The position numbers and the translations under genes are program-made. From contig JAFDXO010000157.1 in the NCBI GenBank assembly GCA_018267925.1, forward strand, positions 1 through 37,440: a stretch of 37,440 nucleotides of DNA. Reading direction: 5' to 3'. The stretch comes from Bacteroidota bacterium. GTDB lineage: Bacteria; Bacteroidota; Bacteroidia; Chitinophagales; Chitinophagaceae. Below the pieces are notes generated by a model. The model made no database searches and was not told the origin of the DNA. It saw nothing but the letters and a program-made list of their open reading frames with translations. This document shows, piece by piece, positions 1 to 7,705 of the stretch (positions are counted from its first letter, which is position 1; each line of letters begins with the position of its first letter).

Positions 1-265
1 ATACTGAAATAGCAAAAGAACTTCATGTCCCTTGGTTCTTTGCCGACCCTTATTGCTCTCAACAAAGAGGGTGCAACGAAAACCAAAATGGATTATTGAG
101 ACAATACTTAAACCGAAAAACAAACCTTCAAAATTATACAATATCAGAAATGGTCAACATTCAAAATAAACTTAACAACAGACCTAGAAAGAAAAATAAA
201 TTTATCTCACCAATCAAATTGCTACTTTTACATAGTGTTGCATTTGTAGCTTGAATTCAGCATTA
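1..265 (+). mobile_element. Right end of an IS30-family insertion sequence
   Basis: The transposase tail at 3-254 marks an insertion sequence entering from the left. In IS30 elements the terminal inverted repeat lies close to, or overlaps, the transposase stop; here that would be around the TTGAATTCAGC at 251-261. The exact border cannot be fixed because the left end is not in the window. From about 265 to 417 I see no gene, only AT-rich sequence with a CCCC-TTTT-GGGG mini-hairpin at 365-376 of unknown role. Confidence 0.6.
3..254 (+). CDS. IS30-family transposase, C-terminal part (cut by window edge)
   Basis: The reading frame is already open at the left edge and ends at a TGA at 252-254, giving about 83 residues. 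It matches the end of the IS30-family DDE integrase domain: FADPYCSQQRGCNENQNGLL, then RQYL, and further on LNNRPRKK. The second Glu-containing NEN segment normally carries the catalytic glutamate of the DDE triad, so the catalytic end looks intact. The protein would cut and join transposon ends. The N-terminal half lies outside the window, so it cannot be judged whether the element is complete. The frame is too short at the edge to be a full gene, but the match is clear. Confidence 0.88.
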   Translation, partial: TEIAKELHVPWFFADPYCSQQRGCNENQNGLLRQYLNRKTNLQNYTISEMVNIQNKLNNRPRKKNKFISPIKLLLLHSVAFVA

Positions 266-417
266 GACAAACTTGCAAGCATAAAATTAAGAAAATCTTT
301 AGGAGAAAAACAAATTTTTGGGGAAGATAAATAAGAGACATTTCGGTTTACATGTTTCATCTAACCCCTTTTGGGGCTTATAAAAACCATTCTATTTTCA
401 AAATCACAGAAACAAAA

Positions 418-455
418 AGGCTGCCTCCTTATTTTTGAGACAGCCTCTTTTTTTT
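418..455. terminator. Bidirectional intrinsic terminator
   Basis: The arms AGGCTGCCTC (418-427) and GAGACAGCCT (437-446) form a near-perfect 10-bp stem around a 9-nt loop. A T-run at 448-455 follows on the plus strand, and an A-run (TTTTTG read on the minus strand) flanks the other side. It sits just after the stop of the leftward acyl-CoA dehydrogenase, which it most likely terminates, while also insulating it from the insertion sequence. Confidence 0.8.
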
Positions 456-471
456 AAAAAATTTGAAAAAA

Positions 472-1611
472 TTACTTTAGCACGGTTCTGCTGATTACAA
501 TTTTTTGAACCTCTGTTGTGCCTTCATATATCTGTGTAATTTTTGCATCACGCATCAAGCGTTCCACATGAAATTCTTTTACGTATCCATATCCGCCATG
601 AATTTGAACAGCATCATTCGTTACCCATTGAGCAATTTCGGAAGCATATAATTTTGCCATAGAGGCAGGCAAGGTATAATCTTGTCCCTGATCCTTTGTC
701 CATGCGGCTTTGAGGCACATCAATCTGGCACCTTCGATGGCAGTAGCCATATCAGCGAGCTTGAAGGCTATTGCCTGATGATTCATGATTTCGGTGTTAA
801 AAGCTTTACGCTCTTTAGAATATTTAAGTGCTAATTCATAGGCACCACTGGCAATACCTAAAGCCTGAGAAGCAATACCAATTCTACCGCCGGCTAAGGT
901 TTTCATGGCAAATGTAAAGCCAAAACCATCATCACCAATTCTATTTTCCTTGGGTACTTTCACATCTTGAAACATGATGCTGTGTGTATCACTTCCTCGA
1001 ATACCCATCTTATTTTCTTTAGCGCCAACGGTTACGCCAGCCCATGCTTTTTCAACAATAAAGGCATTAATTCCTTTGTGCTTTTTTTCAGGATAGGTTT
1101 GCGCAATCACCAGATAATAATCGGCTGAACTACCGTTAGTAATCCAGTTTTTGGTGCCGTTCAGCAAATAGTAATCTCCTTTATCTTCGGCCGTAGTTCG
1201 TTGAGAAGTTGCGTCACTACCGGCTTCTGGCTCACTCAATAAAAAAGCACCTAAGCTTTTTCCGGTAGCAAGGCGTGTCAGGTATTTTTGCTTTTGTTCT
1301 TCATTGCCAAAGGTTTCAAGCCCCCAGCACACAAGGGAATTATTGACACTCATGCAAACTGAAGCCGAAGCATCTACTTTAGAAATTTCCTCCATAGCCA
1401 GCACATAGCTAACCGTATCCATTCCGGAGCCGCCATATTTGGGGTCAACCATCATACCAAGGAAGCCCAGTTCGCCCAACTTTTTGATTTGTTCCGTAGG
1501 AAATTTTGCATGTTCATCGCGTTCTATAACACCGGGCAGCAATTCATTACGTGCAAAATCACGAGCGGCCATTTGCACCGCTAACTGTTCTTCTGAAAGT
1601 TGGAAATTCAT
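472..1611 (-). CDS. Acyl-CoA dehydrogenase (short-chain type)
   Basis: A 379-residue FAD flavoprotein that oxidises acyl-CoA to trans-2-enoyl-CoA and passes electrons to ETF. Both family signatures are visible: LSEPEAGSDA near residue 126, and QIHGGYGYVKEFHVERLMRD near the C-terminus. The catalytic glutamate lies in the IYEGTTEVQ segment, as in short- and medium-chain enzymes (SCAD/Bcd type). I chose the ATG at 1611 (MNFQLSEEQ), which fits family N-termini; an upstream in-frame TTG would add 11 non-conserved residues and lie almost at the promoter. The gene stands alone with its own promoter box and terminator. The exact chain-length preference cannot be read from sequence. Electrons could reach quinone via the Fe-S oxidoreductase pair encoded at 21980-24165. 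Confidence 0.95.
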   Translation of the reverse strand: MNFQLSEEQLAVQMAARDFARNELLPGVIERDEHAKFPTEQIKKLGELGFLGMMVDPKYGGSGMDTVSYVLAMEEISKVDASASVCMSVNNSLVCWGLETFGNEEQKQKYLTRLATGKSLGAFLLSEPEAGSDATSQRTTAEDKGDYYLLNGTKNWITNGSSADYYLVIAQTYPEKKHKGINAFIVEKAWAGVTVGAKENKMGIRGSDTHSIMFQDVKVPKENRIGDDGFGFTFAMKTLAGGRIGIASQALGIASGAYELALKYSKERKAFNTEIMNHQAIAFKLADMATAIEGARLMCLKAAWTKDQGQDYTLPASMAKLYASEIAQWVTNDAVQIHGGYGYVKEFHVERLMRDAKITQIYEGTTEVQKIVISRTVLK

Positions 1612-1633
1612 AAACTGAACAAAAATTTGTGCG

Positions 1634-1641
1634 CAAAAGTA
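1634..1641 (-). promoter_or_regulatory. Bacteroidota -7 box for the acyl-CoA dehydrogenase gene
   Basis: Read on the minus strand this is TACTTTTG, an exact match to TAnnTTTG. It lies 22 nt before the ATG at 1611, giving a short leader. No clear TTTG element is seen 19 nt further upstream. Confidence 0.6.
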
Positions 1642-1815
1642 CAATTATTCACGACAATATTGAATAGGACACCTTCTTTTCATTCAGTTGATTGGTCAAA
1701 ATAATCGTCAGTAGAACGTCTTTTTACTGTTTTGTAATTCATCCGTTATTGTCGAAAGTTTCAATGTCCACTATTGTTATAAGCTAACAGATCATTTCAT
1801 TTAGAAGCTTAACAT

Positions 1816-1829
1816 CTGACTTAGGTCAT
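1816..1829 (+). promoter_or_regulatory. Distal Crp/Fnr-type operator of the nor operon (candidate)
   Basis: CTGACTTAGGTCAT contains TGA-N6-TCA, the core spacing of Crp/Fnr-family boxes, with TGAC/GTCA as perfect inverted half-sites. Its centre is 44 bp upstream of a second box with the same CTGA..TA.GTCAT pattern, about four helical turns. It lies in the 374-bp gap (1612-1985) between the divergent acyl-CoA dehydrogenase and norC genes, where no gene is seen. The regulator is not in the window; NO-responsive Dnr/Nnr or HcpR-type proteins are plausible by analogy only. Confidence 0.5.
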
Positions 1830-1859
1830 TTCTTGCCATACCAACGAACATTTTAGCAC

Positions 1860-1873
1860 CTGATGTATGTCAT
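1860..1873 (+). promoter_or_regulatory. Proximal Crp/Fnr-type operator of the nor operon (candidate)
   Basis: CTGATGTATGTCAT again has TGA-N6-TCA and shares 10 of 14 positions with the distal box. Its centre is about 40-43 bp before the transcription start predicted from the TACGTTTG box at 1896. That is the class II activator position used by Crp and Fnr (-41.5), which supports a real activator site. Confidence 0.55.
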
Positions 1874-1895
1874 ATTGTTGCGGGTCGCGATAGAA

Positions 1896-1903
1896 TACGT
1901 TTG
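1896..1903 (+). promoter_or_regulatory. Bacteroidota -7 box of the norCBQD promoter
   Basis: TACGTTTG matches TAnnTTTG exactly. A TTG lies 18 nt upstream (1875-1877) as a possible -33 element. The start would be near 1907-1910, leaving a leader of about 75-80 nt before norC. Confidence 0.6.
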
Positions 1904-1985
1904 TCATAGAAAATTCAAGAGCGTTTCTGATAAGCTATTTCAGCCTTTTGAATAAAGATTTTCAAACAAAAAAAACGCAACAAAC

Positions 1986-2426
1986 ATGCTGTCAAAATCG
2001 CAAGCAAAATGGTTTTTCCTGGGTGGAACCATTGTTACATTTTTAGCCTTTATCATCCTTTCGTGGTGGTCGTTGGTTCAAGATGTTCCTAAACAAACAC
2101 ATCCTGAAAACTTGACCCCACAGGTAGTGGCGGGAAAACATTTGTGGGAGTCTAATAACTGTATGGGATGCCACACTATTTTAGGCGAAGGAGCCTATTA
2201 TGCACCCGAACTTACGAAAGTGATTGACCGCCGAGGTGCACCTTATGTCAAGGCTGTACTCACATCTAAATCGGCTTGGCAACCTCGCGGAAGAAAAATG
2301 GTAGCTTATGGATTTTCAGATCATGATGCGGAAGATATCATTGCTTTTCTGACTTGGATTGGAAAAACTGATTTGAACGGATTTCCGACCAAGCCAAGCT
2401 ATAAATCTACCGTGAACACGAACTAA
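1986..2426 (+). CDS. norC: Nitric oxide reductase subunit C (cytochrome c)
   Basis: A 146-residue membrane-anchored c-type cytochrome that feeds electrons to NorB for reduction of 2 NO to N2O. One transmembrane helix spans about residues 9-30, followed by a periplasmic domain with the haem c motif CMGCH (C59, C62, H63). Met105 in RGRKMVAYGF is the likely axial ligand. Length and layout are normal for NorC. The segment GEGAYYAPELTKV after the haem motif is typical of the family. It is the first gene of norCBQD and follows the promoter and paired Crp/Fnr-type boxes. No Shine-Dalgarno sequence precedes the ATG, as is usual for this phylum. Confidence 0.96.
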   Translation: MLSKSQAKWFFLGGTIVTFLAFIILSWWSLVQDVPKQTHPENLTPQVVAGKHLWESNNCMGCHTILGEGAYYAPELTKVIDRRGAPYVKAVLTSKSAWQPRGRKMVAYGFSDHDAEDIIAFLTWIGKTDLNGFPTKPSYKSTVNTN

Positions 2427-2472
2427 TATAAGATAAAAATATTCCAAAAAAACATTTCAAAAAATATACAGG

Positions 2473-3846
2473 ATGAAATACAAATCGCAGAAAGTAGCTT
2501 ATTGGTTTTTTGCCTTATCCATGCTGCTGCTAACCATACAGTTGACCTATGGATTCATTATGGGCTTTGCACACATGGGCTTAGACGGGCTACACCAGGT
2601 CATAGCATTCAATACAGCCCGTGCCGTACATACAAATGCCTTAGTCATGTGGTTGTTATCCGGCTTTATGGGTGCCGCATATTATATTATTCCGGAAGAA
2701 GCAGAACATGAATTAGTCAACGTAAAATTAGCCTATGTACAACTGATTTCATTTGCATTGGTCGGTGTCATTGCCTTGGTTGGATATCATTTCAACTATT
2801 GGGAAGGAAGAAAATTTCTTGAAATTCCACGCCCATTAGATTGGTTAGTAGTGGTCAATGTGCTGACCTTTCTTGGCATTATCGTTATGACCCTTGTGAG
2901 AGGAAAAAAGCGAACAACAACATCTCTTGTCCTAACAATGGGCTTGGTTTTTGCCGCGCTACTCTACCTACCGGGCATGATATGGTTTGACAACCAAACA
3001 CTGGATTCTTTTTTCCGCTGGTGGGTAGTGCATCTTTGGGTAGAAGGCGTTTGGGAGCTAATCATGGGTGGCATTTTAGCGTTTTTGTTGATTAAAATTA
3101 CAGGTGTGGATCGTGAAGTGATTGAAAAATGGTTGTATGTAATTGTTGGTCTAACATTTATTTCCGGCATTTTAGGTACGGGTCACCACTACTATTATAT
3201 TGGCGTTGGCAAAGTATGGTTAATTGTGGGTGGAATATTCTCTGCACTTGAACCATTAGCCTTTTTGGGTATGGCTTTGTTTGCTATTGTCATGTATCGT
3301 CGTGGCGAGAAAAAACATCCAAACAAACTGGCATTAAACTGGACCTTAGGAACAGCTATTGTTTCATTTATTGGTGCCGGATTATTAGGGCTGGCACACA
3401 CCTTACCTCAAGTAAACCTATACACACATGGAACATTGGTTACTGCCATGCACGGGCATCTTGCCTTTTGGGGTGCTTATGCCATGATCGTTTTGGCAGT
3501 CATTGCTTATGCTATGCCTAATCTGACTGGAAGAAAACTTTTTGATACGGCACGCGGCACCTACGCATTCTGGCTTTCAAACATTGGCATGTTGGGTATG
3601 ACTGCTGCTTTTGGTGTGGCAGGTGTAGCACAAGTATATATGGAAAGAAAAATGGGAATTGAGTTTGGAGAAGTACAAAAGGAAATTCAAGTTCACTTCT
3701 TAGTGTTGGTAACCTGTGCCACCATGTTTACTACGGGCATTATTCTATACCTCATTGAGTTTGTAAAATTTGGATTACCCACCGACGAAGCCTTAGAAAA
3801 CCAATATAACAACCATGCCAAAGCAAACTTGGCTACAAACCAATAA
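2473..3846 (+). CDS. norB: Nitric oxide reductase subunit B (cytochrome b, catalytic)
   Basis: A 457-residue haem-copper-oxidase-superfamily protein with about 12 transmembrane helices; it reduces NO to N2O at a haem b3/non-haem Fe(B) centre. All expected ligands can be placed: H53 and H329 for low-spin haem b, H327 for haem b3, and H187, H238, H239 plus E191 for Fe(B). They sit in VHLWVEGVWE, GTGHHYYY and MHGHLAFWGAY. It lacks the long N-terminal extension of quinol-dependent qNor, and norC lies 46 bp upstream, so this is the cytochrome-c-dependent cNor type. Several other frames are open inside it but have no support. Confidence 0.97.
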   Translation: MKYKSQKVAYWFFALSMLLLTIQLTYGFIMGFAHMGLDGLHQVIAFNTARAVHTNALVMWLLSGFMGAAYYIIPEEAEHELVNVKLAYVQLISFALVGVIALVGYHFNYWEGRKFLEIPRPLDWLVVVNVLTFLGIIVMTLVRGKKRTTTSLVLTMGLVFAALLYLPGMIWFDNQTLDSFFRWWVVHLWVEGVWELIMGGILAFLLIKITGVDREVIEKWLYVIVGLTFISGILGTGHHYYYIGVGKVWLIVGGIFSALEPLAFLGMALFAIVMYRRGEKKHPNKLALNWTLGTAIVSFIGAGLLGLAHTLPQVNLYTHGTLVTAMHGHLAFWGAYAMIVLAVIAYAMPNLTGRKLFDTARGTYAFWLSNIGMLGMTAAFGVAGVAQVYMERKMGIEFGEVQKEIQVHFLVLVTCATMFTTGIILYLIEFVKFGLPTDEALENQYNNHAKANLATNQ

Positions 3847-3849
3847 ACC

Positions 3850-4626
3850 ATGCACACAACACCCTTTTATCGCCCTATAAACAAAGAAGTAGAAGTCTTT
3901 GAACATGCTTATACCAACAAAATACCTTTGTTGCTGAAAGGACCTACCGGAACCGGAAAATCTCGCTTTGTAGAATACATGGCCCATAGATTAGGTAAAG
4001 AAATGGTTACGATTAGTTGCCATGAAGAAACCTCGTCCACGGATCTGGTAGGTCGGTTTATTTTAAAAGGGGCAGAAACAACTTGGATTGATGGGCCACT
4101 TACCACTGCCGTTAAAAAAGGCTTGCTCATTTATCTTGACGAAGTGGCAGAAGCTCGTCCGGATGTGATTGTAGCGATACATCCATTAACCGACCACCGT
4201 AGGCAAATGTATATTGACAAACTGGGTGAAACCCTTCAAGCACATCCAGATTTTATGTTAGTTGCTTCTTATAATCCGGGATACCAAAAAGGGTTTAAAG
4301 AATTGAAACCTTCAACCCGGCAACGTTTTGCTGCTATTTCGTTTGAATACCCTACCCCACCCATCGAGGTAGAAATTTTGATAGCAGAAACTGGAATTGA
4401 AAAAGACATTGCAGAAAAGTTGGTTCAAATTGGCAACAAAATTCGCAACCTTACAGAACTTGGTTTGACAGAAACCGTATCAACACGCCTATTGGTGGAT
4501 GCGGCAAAACTGATTCGCAGCGGGCTTCCCAAAAGACTTGCTGTCCGTGTAAGTGTTGTAGAACCATTGACTGATGAACCCGAAACCGTTGCTGCCCTAT
4601 CTGACCTTTGTAATTTGATGATTTAA
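3850..4626 (+). CDS. norQ: MoxR-type AAA ATPase, NO reductase activation protein NorQ
   Basis: A 258-residue AAA+ ATPase of the CbbQ/NirQ/NorQ/GpvN family. The P-loop GPTGTGKS is at residues 31-38 and the Walker B segment LLIYLDE at 92-98, followed by PLTDHRR and the STRQRFAA segment with a candidate arginine finger. With NorD it remodels or loads the Fe(B) centre of NorB in studied proteobacteria; that role is transferred by homology. It begins 3 nt after the norB stop, and its TAA stop overlaps the norD start by one base (TAATG), so the two are probably translationally coupled. It carries the symbol nirQ in some annotations. Confidence 0.92.
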   Translation: MHTTPFYRPINKEVEVFEHAYTNKIPLLLKGPTGTGKSRFVEYMAHRLGKEMVTISCHEETSSTDLVGRFILKGAETTWIDGPLTTAVKKGLLIYLDEVAEARPDVIVAIHPLTDHRRQMYIDKLGETLQAHPDFMLVASYNPGYQKGFKELKPSTRQRFAAISFEYPTPPIEVEILIAETGIEKDIAEKLVQIGNKIRNLTELGLTETVSTRLLVDAAKLIRSGLPKRLAVRVSVVEPLTDEPETVAALSDLCNLMI

Positions 4627-6377
4627 TGGCTTTAGATGAATTTTTATTTGGGAGAGTAGTAGGCTATTTTAAGCAAAGAAAAAAAGAAGTAGCCGAACAA
4701 CTTGCTTATCGTGTAACATTAGAAGAGCATCGAGCACGCTTTACCTTAATTGCGCGTGCGGCAACCGGTGTTGCCATAGATATTTTCCCTGCTGAACGAG
4801 AGGGTGGTTACAAAAATGAATCTTTTTTTCTACCCTCTTCTTTCTCCTTATTTGAATCTAAAGAAGACAATTACCAATTTTACTTGTTTCGGACACTGTA
4901 TTTGTCTGTTCAACGACAACTCAACCTAAATTGGACTATTGAAAATGCCCATGACTTAACCATTTCTCGACAAAAAGCGGAAGAAACAGCACCACAAATA
5001 TTAAAGCATCTTTTCCAATTATATCCCAACACCGAAACGACCTATCAAAAAATCATTAACCGACTATATCGTCAACATCCAAATGAAATTGACCTCACTT
5101 GGCTTTATGGGAAATGGATGATCAATGACATAGCAAAAAGCACCAAGATATCAGACAACCCTTTGAATGACCGGCTTCGTGTCCCGACAAATTCGCCTGA
5201 AACAATTTTAAAAGCAAAAGCTGTAGAAGAAATTCAACGACTTCAGGTAGATAAAAAGCAACAAGAAGACTATGTTCTAACGCACAATTTTGAGAAAGTA
5301 GAAACCGCTGACGAATTTAATGGCACTTGGCGCGATATGGATGGGGATGACGATCTTGCCAAACACGAAAATGCTCTTGATGAACTCAATATGCGCTATA
5401 CGGTACGTGTGGATGATCCTGCACATTCGGTGTATCATTCCGAGTTTATAGAAAACTTATCGTTAGCAGAAGTAGAAGATCACACCGCTACCCACCATTC
5501 CATTTGTTATGATGAGTGGGATTTTTCAAAAAGAAAATACAAAACAGGCTTCTGTAAAGTTTTTCCAACTTTTTCACAAGAAATAACAAATGGTTTTGCC
5601 ACTTCGGTGATAGCAAAAAACACACCTATCCTTAACACGCTGCGCAAAGCATTGACAAACATCCACAACAAATCGAGGCAACATCGCCGACAGCTACAAG
5701 GATCTGAATTTGATATAGATGCTGCAACAGATTTAATGACCGATGTATTGTCCGGACATACGCCCGATGAGAAAATTTATCTTGACAATCGAAAAACAGA
5801 CCGACATTTATCTATTCTTCTCTTGCTTGATACCAGCCTTTCAACAGATGGGTATGTTGCCGGCAATCGTATTATTAACATAGAACGAGAAGTAGCCGTT
5901 TTATTTGGTCAAATACTCCATGAGTTTGATGTAGATTTTTCTATTGCAACTTTTTACTCAAAAACACGCAACCATACTCGCTTTTGTACAGTTAAAGGGT
6001 TTGATGAACCTTGGAACTATGCGAAAAACAAAGTAGGCTCCATAGAACCGGAAGGATATACCCGTATTGGAGCTGCCTTACGCCATGCAGGCGCACAATT
6101 GATGAGCCGCTCTGCCGATAATAAATGGATCATCCTTTTGTCTGACGGGAAACCAAATGATTATGATCGTTATGAAGGACGATATGGCATTCTTGATGTA
6201 AAGCAAGCCTTAAGAGAATTGAATGAACATCGAATCAACACCTACGCTCTTGCCATAGAAAATTCAGCTCGATATTATCTACCTCAAATGTTTGGTCCCA
6301 ACCATTATGATATTCTTCCAAACACAACAGACCTTTTTAAAGCTACTATCTCCTTATTTTCAAAGCTAAGAAGATAA
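4626..6377 (+). CDS. norD: NO reductase activation protein NorD (VWA domain)
   Basis: A 583-residue soluble protein with a C-terminal von Willebrand factor A domain from about residue 395. The metal-ion-dependent adhesion site is visible as LLLLDTSLSTDG (D402, S404, S406), with a later LLSDGKPNDYDRYEGRYG segment typical of NorD/CbbO proteins. The N-terminal half is charged and not assignable to a domain. NorD partners the NorQ ATPase in maturing NorB. It is the last gene of the operon. No clear terminator follows; the 259-bp gap 6378-6636 has a weak TGCCTCT/AGAGGCA inverted repeat with a 33-nt loop and no convincing gene. Confidence 0.92.
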   Translation: MALDEFLFGRVVGYFKQRKKEVAEQLAYRVTLEEHRARFTLIARAATGVAIDIFPAEREGGYKNESFFLPSSFSLFESKEDNYQFYLFRTLYLSVQRQLNLNWTIENAHDLTISRQKAEETAPQILKHLFQLYPNTETTYQKIINRLYRQHPNEIDLTWLYGKWMINDIAKSTKISDNPLNDRLRVPTNSPETILKAKAVEEIQRLQVDKKQQEDYVLTHNFEKVETADEFNGTWRDMDGDDDLAKHENALDELNMRYTVRVDDPAHSVYHSEFIENLSLAEVEDHTATHHSICYDEWDFSKRKYKTGFCKVFPTFSQEITNGFATSVIAKNTPILNTLRKALTNIHNKSRQHRRQLQGSEFDIDAATDLMTDVLSGHTPDEKIYLDNRKTDRHLSILLLLDTSLSTDGYVAGNRIINIEREVAVLFGQILHEFDVDFSIATFYSKTRNHTRFCTVKGFDEPWNYAKNKVGSIEPEGYTRIGAALRHAGAQLMSRSADNKWIILLSDGKPNDYDRYEGRYGILDVKQALRELNEHRINTYALAIENSARYYLPQMFGPNHYDILPNTTDLFKATISLFSKLRR

Positions 6378-6606
6378 AAGACTACTCCCCCCATACTTTA
6401 TTTCACAAACTGCTATTGAAATAGCATCTATTATCTTTTCGGCAGCCTGCCTCTACGTTTATAAGCATCCATTAAGGTTTGCTCAAGAGGCAAAACATGC
6501 TTTTTTTGCACTATAACTTTGGCACAAAATGTTGTTTGAACGCCTATGGTAATCAATTATTAAACCTTGCAAAGAGCAAACAGAAAAATGAATTCTGCTC
6601 AACCCC

Positions 6607-6614
6607 TAACTTTG
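6607..6614 (+). promoter_or_regulatory. Bacteroidota -7 box for the ferredoxin-iscX pair
   Basis: TAACTTTG matches TAnnTTTG and lies 22 nt before the ferredoxin ATG, so the pair is likely transcribed separately from the nor operon. No strong -33 element is seen. Confidence 0.55.
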
Positions 6615-6636
6615 CGCCCACAACAGACGATCATTT

Positions 6637-6975
6637 ATGTACACGATACATTTTAAGTTTGAAGAAAAGGGCTTAGAACCGATAACACTACAAAACATAA
6701 CCGGAGGGCAAAGTATTCTTGAAGCTGCCTTGGAAAACAATATAGAGCTACACCACAATTGCGGGATGGTTTGTGCTTGTTCCACTTGTCATATATACTT
6801 AGAACAGGGAGAAGACCATGTTCCTGAAATTTCTGACAAAGAAGAAGACTTTATTGACCGTGCACGAAATCCTAAACTTAGCTCCCGATTGGGTTGTCAA
6901 TGTATTTTAGCAGAGGATGAAAGTGGCACCATAGAAGTTACAATTCCCGATCAATCCTTAATTCACGGCGAATAA
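6637..6975 (+). CDS. fdx: [2Fe-2S] ferredoxin, ISC/adrenodoxin type
   Basis: A 112-residue soluble ferredoxin. The cluster ligands follow the C-x5-C-x2-C...C pattern: C42, C48 and C51 in NCGMVCACSTCHIY, then C87 in SRLGCQC. The segment with SRLGCQ is typical of ISC-type ferredoxins that supply electrons for Fe-S cluster building. Two additional cysteines (C46 and C89) are present, which is slightly unusual. It is followed 26 bp later by iscX, the same fdx-iscX order as at the end of the Escherichia coli isc operon, although the remaining isc genes are absent here. A separate role in electron supply to another enzyme cannot be excluded. Confidence 0.9.
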   Translation: MYTIHFKFEEKGLEPITLQNITGGQSILEAALENNIELHHNCGMVCACSTCHIYLEQGEDHVPEISDKEEDFIDRARNPKLSSRLGCQCILAEDESGTIEVTIPDQSLIHGE

Positions 6976-7001
6976 GCCGAGCAAACAAAACTCACTAATC
7001 A

Positions 7002-7241
7002 ATGAATCATTACGAACCACCCATACACTGGAACGACTACGAGGATATAGCTCAAAAGCTGTACGAAAAATTTGGTGATTCTTTCGGCGAAAGCCAAATC
7101 TACCGTATTCGATTTACCGATTTATTAGAATGGGTTTTATCGCTCCCTAATTTTGAAGGAACCCGAGAGCAAAGTAACGAAGGACATTTAGAGATGATAC
7201 AAAGTAGTTGGGTCTATGAATGGCGCGACAACCAATCTTAG
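7002..7241 (+). CDS. iscX: Fe-S cluster assembly protein IscX
   Basis: A 79-residue acidic protein matching IscX (YfhJ). The conserved core is HWNDYEDIAQKLYEKFGDSF, then IRFTDLLEWV, LPNFEG and SNEGHLEMIQSSW. IscX binds the cysteine desulfurase IscS and iron, and tunes the rate of cluster assembly. It follows the ferredoxin gene with a short gap and probably shares its transcript. The length is slightly above the usual 66, mainly from a short N-terminal extension and an insert before RFTD. It faces a leftward small lipoprotein gene across 48 bp. Confidence 0.88.
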   Translation: MNHYEPPIHWNDYEDIAQKLYEKFGDSFGESQIYRIRFTDLLEWVLSLPNFEGTREQSNEGHLEMIQSSWVYEWRDNQS

Positions 7242-7289
7242 AACAATCATTTCCTGATTATTTAATTTTCACCTTCAACCAACATCACA

Positions 7290-7499
7290 TTAATACGTAC
7301 TTGGCTTAGGCGACAAGGTGCGATAGGCACGTGTTGCCTTAAGCTTATCGTGCTTTTGTGGGTATGAATTAGGATTAGCACTGGCTCCGCGATATGGATC
7401 GCTCGGAAAGGCACTTTTTTGTGTATTGCAAGATGGCATAGCGCAAAAAGCAACTAAGACGGCAGCAAAAAGGAAAAGACGTGATGCTATTTTGTTCAT
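7290..7499 (-). CDS. Small putative lipoprotein
   Basis: A 69-residue protein starting MNKIASRLFLFAAVLVAF, a typical lipoprotein signal, with a likely lipidated cysteine in CAMPSCNTQKS. The mature part is about 45 residues, polar and basic, rich in Pro, Ser and Tyr, and probably unstructured. No family is recognised. A second minus-strand frame in the same place (7262-7453) has no signal and is taken as a shadow. The signal sequence is the main reason for calling the gene real. Confidence 0.6.
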   Translation of the reverse strand: MNKIASRLFLFAAVLVAFCAMPSCNTQKSAFPSDPYRGASANPNSYPQKHDKLKATRAYRTLSPKPSTY

Positions 7500-7641
7500 C
7501 TGAAAATGTGTACTGGTTATTTACAAACAGACAGAGCAAAGACATTCAACCCAAAGTAGCTATGCCCATACCCGACCGTCAACAATTATAATCGTGGCTG
7601 TAAAATAAGCTTACTCTTTCAGAAATACAAATACCGCTTAC

Positions 7642-7680
7642 TAAAAAAACTGCCGGACGATGAAACAACGTCCGGCAGTA
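7642..7680 (-). terminator. Intrinsic terminator of the secreted barrel-like protein gene
   Basis: A perfect 11-bp stem (ACTGCCGGACG at 7649-7659 with CGTCCGGCAGT at 7669-7679) has a 9-nt loop and a run of seven T on the minus strand (7643-7649 complement). It lies 26 bp after the stop at 7706. Confidence 0.85.
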
Positions 7681-7705
7681 CCTTTTAAAAATATTGTAAA
7701 ACGAA

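Noticed and set aside
365..376. CCCC-TTTT-GGGG mini-hairpin as a terminator
   Set aside because: The stem is only 4 bp and no T-run follows.
1688..1699. TTGATTGGTCAA, an Fnr-like palindrome
   Set aside because: The spacing between TTGA and TCAA is 4 nt, not the 6 nt of Fnr boxes; it also lies closer to the acyl-CoA dehydrogenase gene.
2964..3401. Two minus-strand frames inside norB
   Set aside because: They are shadows of a strongly conserved membrane protein and have no similarity of their own.
6479..6676. A 65-codon plus-strand frame before the ferredoxin gene
   Set aside because: It overlaps the ferredoxin start and its promoter box, has no signal or domain, and its composition looks like chance.
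7262..7453. Alternative minus-strand frame overlapping the small lipoprotein
   Set aside because: No signal sequence or domain; the overlapping frame at 7290-7499 encodes a lipoprotein signal.
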